Shown in pieces: positions 51,601 to 64,000 of a stretch of DNA of 64,000 nt. The stretch covers positions 16,347,906 to 16,411,905 of the forward strand of contig CM072160.1 in NCBI GenBank assembly GCA_036850595.1. Reading direction: 5' to 3'. A program made the translations under genes and the position numbers. How positions within the stretch are numbered: the first letter of the stretch is position 1; every line of letters begins with the position of its first letter. Source of the stretch: Rhyacichthys aspro. Lineage: Eukaryota; Chordata; Actinopteri; Gobiiformes; Rhyacichthyidae. The notes beneath the pieces were generated by a model that had not been told where the DNA came from, searched no databases, and was given only the letters and a program-made list of their open reading frames with translations.

Positions 51601-54579
51601 TAAAGCAATGTAAAGTATGTACTTCATGCACTGCCTGATCCAGTTCTTTTGTGCAATATTCTTGTGTTGCTTTTAGCTGTAAAAAGAATGCACGTTTCTC
51701 ACTTTTTGATTTTACAGCAAAGAAAAGGTTAAAGTAACAAATCTGACTTGACAACACACAGCAAATTAACACTTGCCCATGTTACAGTGTTCTGTTTATT
51801 AAATGGCACTGTATCTGTAATATCACAATACAGAAACAAATACAAAAGAAAAATGGTGTAAAATAAATGAGCTGAGTTGTGGTGGGATGAGTTGGAGGGC
51901 AGTGGGGAATGGAGGATCTGTTTCTGGGACAGTCCAAGCTCAGCTGTGAAATGCTGCAGTGAAGCGCCCGCTGCCTGATGTATGTCCATTTACAGATTGG
52001 AGCGCTAATAAAACACACCTGAATCCCATCCCACCCACCACTTTCACCTCCCACTCCCGTTAACCTTTGTCTCACCCAACACTTCAACCTGCTCTCTTTC
52101 TCCTCCCCCTCCCCGCCCCGATCCCTCTCCTCCTCACTCCCTCTCTCTGCACCAGCCGGTGAGTGAGCAGATTTCACAGAGCATCCCGAGTGGAGCAGGA
52201 CAAGTGTGTTGGGCCCTTTTGTCATCTGTCCTGTCTCGTTTTTCTAAATCCACTTCTTTTTTACCGTTTCGCTACCAAATATTTTACTTATTGTCTCTGT
52301 TTGTATCATGTGACTCTTTTCCATCCTGTGTATTATTATTTTTTTGTCCTTTTCTTAATGTCTTCCCTTTTTTCTCATCTAGCCTGTCCCATGTCTGGTT
52401 TGTCCTGCTTTTTGCGCTTTTTTTGTGTGTCGGGGAACTGGAAACGTCCAAAAGGTGAGTCCTATCTAAAGTTAGGCCTAAATAGAGCTGCAGCTGCTTT
52501 GTAAGTTGTACAGCAAGTTCTACACAGTATTTATTATACAATGCAAAGTTTCAGTTTGTTACATCAATGCAATATTTTTTTTTTTAGAAGTGGTAGTTTG
52601 TAAATTAATCGAAAATCATTGTCATTGCTGTTCTGCTTTGATTTTTTTTTTTAAACTGGATGAATTGCACTGCGGTCATTGTGGGGTATTCATGATTTTA
52701 ATACTCAGGACGGCTATATTAGTACAACAAACATATTTTTGCTCAGTATCCTATTGTTTTAAGCCTTTCAGTACTTTAATCTGATAATTAGTAATGCACT
52801 GTAGTACTTTTATGGGACAATTCACATTCGAGTGCATTGTTTGTGTGTCAGTACTGTTGTGGTGTGTATTACGCTTCAGAATATTATTTTTTTTTACATT
52901 TAAATGATGGCTACAGTTAGCGCTGCACACAAAAATCTGAGTAGACCTATTTCATCATTAACTCTATAGAGCTGCTATAATGCAATGCAGTGGACATGGT
53001 CAACCTCACATACCCCAGGAGCTAAGTAGACGAAGGAGAAAAAAAATTGCTTTCATCATTTTGTCGGCAGATATGCAGTGTAACCAAATGTGTTGTGTGA
53101 GCATTTATCCATTATTATTTGTAGTTTTGTTGCATTATGGCTCATTTTAATAATTGTTGGTATGATTATGTTTGATGGTTTTGCTTTATGATATTGCAGA
53201 GACCACTGGGAATGTGATAAATGTAATAAAATGTCCTTAACGCTGTGTAAAACATGACATAATTCATCACATGTCATCTCTAACACAGAATAAATAGAAG
53301 ATCATATAGATATGCTTTCTGTCTAAACATATGTGCATTTTGTGGCAACCTTGCGCACCTTGAGAATGGAGCGTGTTTGGCCGAAAATAAATACATCCTC
53401 AAAGTCACCTCTGATTTATTCTCAGTGGGGCTGCCTCAGGTTGAGATCACAGCACAGCTTGGCTCTCTGGATTTGAAAATGGTTTGTTAATTAGTAGGAA
53501 AATCGCTGTGGTAACATTTAAAACAAAGCTTATTTGGCCTTTACACTGGTTGTGCTGTTTTTGACCTTGTGATACATTCATTGAGTGATATCTGATAAGT
53601 AAAGTCACAGTGACATGATAGAAACCCTGGAAGCTGATATCATCCCTCTGCACTTCCCCCTCTCGCTCCTAAGTATAGACTATATAAAGACATAAGCGGT
53701 AAAATCATATCCATACACTATAGAAAAGTGAAGCTTAAATCATTGGTGAGGGGTACATTCATTGTGCAGAGTGAAAATGTCTAGAGAAAAGTGTGATTCT
53801 TGAGTTGTTAGTTGCACATTTGTTCAGTCTCTGCTGTTCTGATAAAGACTATGATTGGATAAGTGTCATGTTAAAGCTGCAGTAGCAAGATACTCTACAC
53901 TCTGCTCTATTCCTCACACACACCCACCTCCCCGCAACGTAGGAACTGGAAAAACTCAACCAATTTGTCACTGCAAAATTATGAAAGCAAAGTTTAGAGC
54001 TTATCTTAAACGGAGTTCAGTGGAAGACTGATGTGACTCCACAATTATCTTCGTCTTGTGGATTATCATCAATGTATGTGCCTTTCATTTGCTTCTCTTT
54101 AGAATAGCCACTTTTCCAGTAGGATTTTCCATTGGCATTGTTTTAATGTTGTCAAGTGGTGTTCATGTTTGCATGAGAGCAGGGATCCAAGCTCTCTAGG
54201 ACTGACCATCCTCATCTGTCAAAAGTCAGATTGTAACCTTATTCATAAATAGTGCAACACATATTTGGCTAAGTGTTCAGTAAACACACCAAATTGCAAA
54301 TGTCTTCATGATTAAAAACACTTATGTTTCTCTTTACCTAAGGGACAGGCACTGGATTAAATATGTTCTAATTCCTCCATTTATGCTCATTTACAAATTA
54401 ATGTTGTGTCATTGGATATGACATTCCCATGTGATATACAAACCAAAGTTTCTGCTTTGTGCATGTCATAGCATTGTGCACAAATGGTTTGCCCAAATGT
54501 CCTATGCACTACCATGTACTACTGACTGTTATAACCAAAGACAGCCATAAATAATAGAAAAAATACACCACACAGGCTT
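48681..54579. other. Intergenic region between scn4b and scn2b
   Basis: No recognisable gene. About 51895-52230 is a balanced-composition block that may be regulatory. A plus-strand segment at 52383-52454 has exon-like borders. Long A/T-rich tracts lie at 51280-51560. CA/TG-rich tracts lie near 50640-50720. The remainder shows nothing I can name. Confidence 0.6.
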
Positions 54580-54599
54580 ACATTTTGTCCTAGATTATC

Positions 54600-54605
54600 T
54601 TTATT
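54600..54605 (-). terminator. scn2b: Polyadenylation signal of scn2b
   Basis: AATAAA on the minus strand, followed about 24 nt later by CTGTGTGGTGTATTTTTT, a strong GU/U-rich downstream element. It would end the scn2b transcript near 54580. Confidence 0.55.
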
Positions 54606-56562
54606 TAAAATAATTAATGTTATGATTGCTGCTTCTAAAGAGGCAACACAGTGCAAGCATCGGTTTGGTGTTCACTAACACAAGTAACACAAGAAAAACT
54701 ATTTGGGGCAAATTTATGACAGAAAACAAATAGTATAGAAATATATCTTGGCCTTATTAGTGTAAACATTATCTGTTAACAGTTAATAGTATCTTTTTAA
54801 GAACTTGTACTTAAATTTGTCCCAAATGGTCTAACTTGTCATCACCAATGGGTCTGCCACACAAACCCTGCAACTTAAACATGCATGATCACACATGGAC
54901 TACAGTGTCACAGACAATGACAAAGGTAGGTAAATGCAGTAATGTAGTTATGTCTCCTTTTAGCATGGCTGTTCACCTGGCAGTATGATTGTAATAAATA
55001 ATTCCTAGCTTCAAAGATCAGCACAGAGCTACACACGGTGAATGTGTAGCTACTATATTCACGTCATACCAAATGTGTGCTTTTTGTAATTCAGGAAACA
55101 GTTGTACATATTCCCTCAACATTTGTAAACCAGAAACAGTAAAAACACATAAACAAGTAGTTAAGACCGTTGTTAGGTAGTAGGCCTCGAAGCAGACCTG
55201 TACACAGCTTTTTAAGAACAGCATCAGAAACCTGGTCATTTGGTACAAGTAACCATTTACAGCGGATGAGGCAACTCCACTCAATACAAGATTCAGAAAG
55301 ACATCAAGTTGTGACACAGCATACAGAAAACATCACAGTACATTCAGATATTACCAAAGCATTAAACATGCTGTGACATGGCAAATGAAGAATAATGTGT
55401 GATCATAATAACATTCAAGGTGCTCAGAATAAATTATTAAACAAATGCACTAGCTTTAATTGTCCATGTTACCATACAGCCACCATGCCACACACTCATT
55501 ATACCTTTTGGACTGTACTCGCATGCTCTCCATTAGGTTACAATAGACTTTAGAGTTATCTGAATGTGCAAAATAATGTAACGATAATATGTCATTGAGG
55601 TAAAGGCATGACTTTGGAGATACAGCTAATATATAGTATTTTAAACAAATCTCATACTAGAGTAATATTTGTCAAGGTGCAGTGTGATGTATTCAAGGGT
55701 ATATAAAACAGTTTCTGGAAGTGTGTCTAAAATAAATACTAGATAAATAAAGCTGTCTGTTGAGTGACTAAAGGTAATATAATCATCTAATCATTATCTA
55801 AATAAATTAGGGGAGTATTACAGTGGTAAACTATTGGTCCCAACATACTTTTCATACCATGGCTTTGTCAAAAATTTGTCATGACTGCTTTTCCGTGTTA
55901 CTGTCCTGTCCAAATGACATGCATTGAGAGAAACAAAATTAGTGCCATGCATGCAGAGCAAAAATTAGAGATGCATGCTACTTTGGTGTGTGCCTATGCT
56001 TGGAGTTTTGCTGACTTGAATTGTGAAAGGAAAAGCCACTGAGTGCAGGTTCAGTACAGTTCAAGATCAAGCTCGTATTTAAATCGTGTAGGCATACTTA
56101 GACCAAAAAAATCCCAAAACAATCCAGTGACACCAAATGATTCATAAAAAGTTGTAAAACAAACTCAGAAGAAGGTGATTGGCATTAGTAGAGTAGAGTG
56201 GGTTTCCCTTGTCTTGACTTCTAATTCATATACTCATAATTGAGGATGGCATTCAGTAACACAATGTACTGACATGAAGAGGACATTATATCAAAACTAG
56301 AAACTGTGGAGCTGTGATATTGCTAAGTCACACCATCTGGGCCTAGTCTGTTGTGTTGCACCCTAAACTAAAACGTGTGGTTAAGTTGCACAAGTGTTCC
56401 CTGGCCTGTTTTTTAAAAAGACAATAAGACTTCTTAAATAGAAAGACACAGATTGAATTCCCACACACACATGGAAGCACACGTGTGTGCGCTGACACAC
56501 ACATGCAGATGAAATCTATGGGATCAGTGACAGGAGATTCAAGCAGTAGTTACTGAAGATCT

Positions 56563-56581
56563 TCAGGAAGAGGGGCGGAAT
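56563..56581 (-). CDS. scn2b: Possible alternative terminal coding exon start of scn2b
   Basis: A strong acceptor (CTCTGTTCTTTTACAG before ATTCCGCC) lies 0.96 kb after exon 4. If the donor overlapping the scn2b stop (after 57544) is used, the frame continues K-FRPSS and stops at TGA 56565-56563. The rest of the exon, down to about 54580, would be 3' UTR. The coding part is only 19 nt and there is no family precedent that I know, so this rests on splice-site quality alone. If instead the donor directly after the TAA (GTAAGA, 57539) is used, the exon is pure 3' UTR. Confidence 0.35.
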
Positions 56582-57539
56582 CTGTAAAAGAACAGAGGAG
56601 AGATGATTTGTCTGATTTTTTTCAGTAAGAATACTCTGTTTCCTATGAGCTTCAACATGTACAAATATAGAAGTTAAACTGTCGTGGCTCTCTGAAATTA
56701 ATTTAAATATAAAACATTTTTATTCTTTTGTAGTAATTCCCAAGCAAAATGGCTCGAAAGCAGACCAAGACACATTTACAGTACAGCGAGTACAGTACAC
56801 CGTACAGCAAATTGATGATTTTAAAGGGATAATTCATAATAGACAATTTACCAGAGAGCTTGTACAGCAAATATATCCAGACCTTTTTTTTTTCAATTCA
56901 TAAACACATGACTGACAGGACATGAAATGTGATTGATGATCAGGGAATGCCAGAACTTATTAAAATGCAATTACTTATAGCACATTTAGATTTATTTCAA
57001 GTGAAAGAGCCACTGCAGCAGTTTTGCAGCTTTCTACCCCTCCTATCCTTGTAAGAAACATGCACATACATTAAAACAGTAAATATTACGTACTAGGTGT
57101 AGGATTGGACATCCACAGGCCACTGTTTCAAACTGACCCAGTTAAGGCTGCCTAGATGTGGAGAAAAATCAAATAAATCCATTAATCTATCTGCTGTATA
57201 AACAGAGTGAACACACAATATTTAACACATAGTTCATTTGGAGAGATAATAAACTACATGACACTGGCCAGGTCACGTTTGTAAATGAGTGAATTATTTC
57301 TCAAATGTTTTTTCACAGCAACACCTTATATCCCACCTGGCCAATCATAACTGTGTATCGAAAATAGGTCAGGCTTTACGCAAACATTTTGATCCCTGAT
57401 TGGTTGTTAATGGATATGGCAGGCCACTTGTCAAATAAACAGGGGCTCAAAATGTAAAAGACATTTGCACATTTGCAAGAATAGCCATGTAATCACCATC
57501 ATTTGAATGTGTGGTTCAAATTTGTTGCTGTGGTCTTAC

Positions 57540-63003
<5,464 letters not shown>

Positions 63004-64000
63004 GTTTCTGCCAATAAAAATTCACCTATGAGATAAAAATACAAAGCAGTAAAACGAGCAGCACGTGTGCCCTTAGAATGTACGTTAAAATGCTAATAAA
63101 AACAGTGTTATTTTAGAGGCAGGACATGGCTGGCAGTGTCTGTAGCCTTATGGCGGTTGGTCTCATGGTTGTGGATGAACGTCAGAGGCAGACGGGCGGA
63201 AGAGGAAGCACTTAGGATTTGGAGTCATGGATAATGGCTTCTGGACATTATTGTGAAGGATAACAACATGCTTAGTAAATATTTTATGTCCTTGGAGGCC
63301 ACAATTCCGCAACTTATTGTGTGTATTATAGTTCCATACATAAAAAAGGAAAGGAAATAAAAGATTGACCTCCAAATATCTAAATAATCAGTAAATAAAT
63401 AAAAAATCAAAAAATAAATGCAGATTATTTAATGCTAAAATGCTACTACTACAACTACAAATAATAATAATAATTTTGAAATGGCATCCCATGGAACGAG
63501 TAACATTTATAAACAGGCCTTTTAAATAAATCAATAGATAAAACAAGCCCACTAGTATTACTACTAGGTCTACTGCGACTACTACTACTACTACTACTAC
63601 TACTAATAATAATAATAATAATAATAATGCTTGTGCAATCATGTATTGGCCAAAGCTTGCCACCATGTGCTGATTAGTCTCATTTATTAAAATACTTTAG
63701 CCTATTACGACATTTTGAGTTTCTGATTTTTAAAAACCATTCTTTTTGTGTGCGGCTTTTTTCCCCCTGTGATTAAACAGTGTTTCTCAATTCTATGAAA
63801 GAACTTTACACTGCATGTTTATACTGGTGCTTTTTGATATAGACTTTTATATACCTTTTAATTTAATCGTTTTATGCTTTTTCTCTGCATCTTTATTTTG
63901 TGTGTCCTCCATTCCTTCATGACACATTGACGACCTCCATAAGGCTCCAAATAATATTGATGCCTGTGTTGCAAACAACCTCAAAATTAAACTAGTACCT
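63004..64000 (-). promoter_or_regulatory. Upstream region of scn2b
   Basis: No coding frame is supported. It contains a CACGTG E-box near 63063, AT-rich sequence and a compound ACT/AAT microsatellite at 63578-63628. I see no clear TATA box or CpG cluster, so the promoter may lie beyond the window if a non-coding first exon exists. Confidence 0.3.
63578..63628. repeat. Compound (ACT)n-(AAT)n microsatellite
   Basis: About nine ACT units pass directly into about eight AAT units on the plus strand. A poly-Leu/Val open frame on the minus strand here is an artefact of the repeat. Confidence 0.9.

Larger units (their letters stand above)
54580..57539 (-). other. scn2b: scn2b 3' untranslated region (possibly with an intron)
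   Basis: There is no coding signal between the scn2b stop and the polyadenylation signal at 54605-54600. The 99-aa minus frame at 55317-55018 has no recognisable domain and lies inside the likely 3' UTR. The segment 56582-57539 may be an intron. Human SCN2B also has a long 3' UTR. Confidence 0.5.

Overview
The window is nuclear DNA of a ray-finned (teleost) fish. This rests on two split vertebrate genes with fish-type coding sequence, introns of 0.1 to 5 kb with GT-AG borders, tRNA-derived SINEs, non-autonomous hAT and TA-target-site DNA elements, and long CA, ATT and GAA microsatellites. No prokaryotic, viral or CRISPR feature was seen. Most long open frames in the window are chance or low-complexity frames.

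Right half (about 36 to 64 kb, all minus strand). Two sodium-channel beta-subunit genes lie head to tail. scn4b has coding exons at 48026-47933, 42630-42467, 42373-42154, 41597-41468 and 40450-40357, encoding 233 aa. It is followed by a roughly 4.4 kb 3' region ending at an AATAAA at 36003-35998. scn2b has coding exons at 63003-62919, 58566-58406, 58325-58109 and 57736-57540, encoding 219 aa, with a 3' region reaching an AATAAA at 54605-54600. I joined both by splice phase and they read open throughout. Both products are type I membrane proteins: signal peptide, one V-type Ig domain, one transmembrane helix and a short cytoplasmic tail. They modify voltage-gated sodium channel gating and adhesion, and each keeps the cysteine that bonds to the channel alpha subunit in mammals. 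The same SCN4B-SCN2B neighbourhood exists on human 11q23. scn2b intron 1 holds an intact tRNA-Thr(AGT) gene, a nested transposon pair and a long CA repeat.

Left half (1 to about 35.9 kb). I find no recognisable gene. One 190-base exon-like open segment at 34110-33921 (minus) has good splice borders and an unrecognised product. A CpG-rich kilobase (about 28.95-29.88 kb) could be a promoter. Many blocks have the texture of conserved non-coding regulatory DNA: balanced composition, homeodomain-type TAAT cores, nuclear-receptor direct repeats and no repeats. The clearest lie near 5.7, 16.0, 24.4, 27.3, 30.7, 32.0 and 33.0 kb. This would fit a regulatory desert or a giant intron of a developmental gene, but only alignment to other fish can show it. 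Mobile elements here include a complete hAT MITE with 8-bp target duplications (20143-21135), a second MITE-like inverted-repeat element (31175-31460), a SINE, a LINE-type tail and a degenerate AGACCA minisatellite.

The most interesting signal is at the end of scn2b. Its stop codon sits inside a consensus splice donor, of the same form and phase as the donor scn4b uses to reach its conserved last exon. A good acceptor lies 0.96 kb downstream. The fish gene may therefore have an extra terminal exon or an alternative C-terminus that the mammalian gene lacks.
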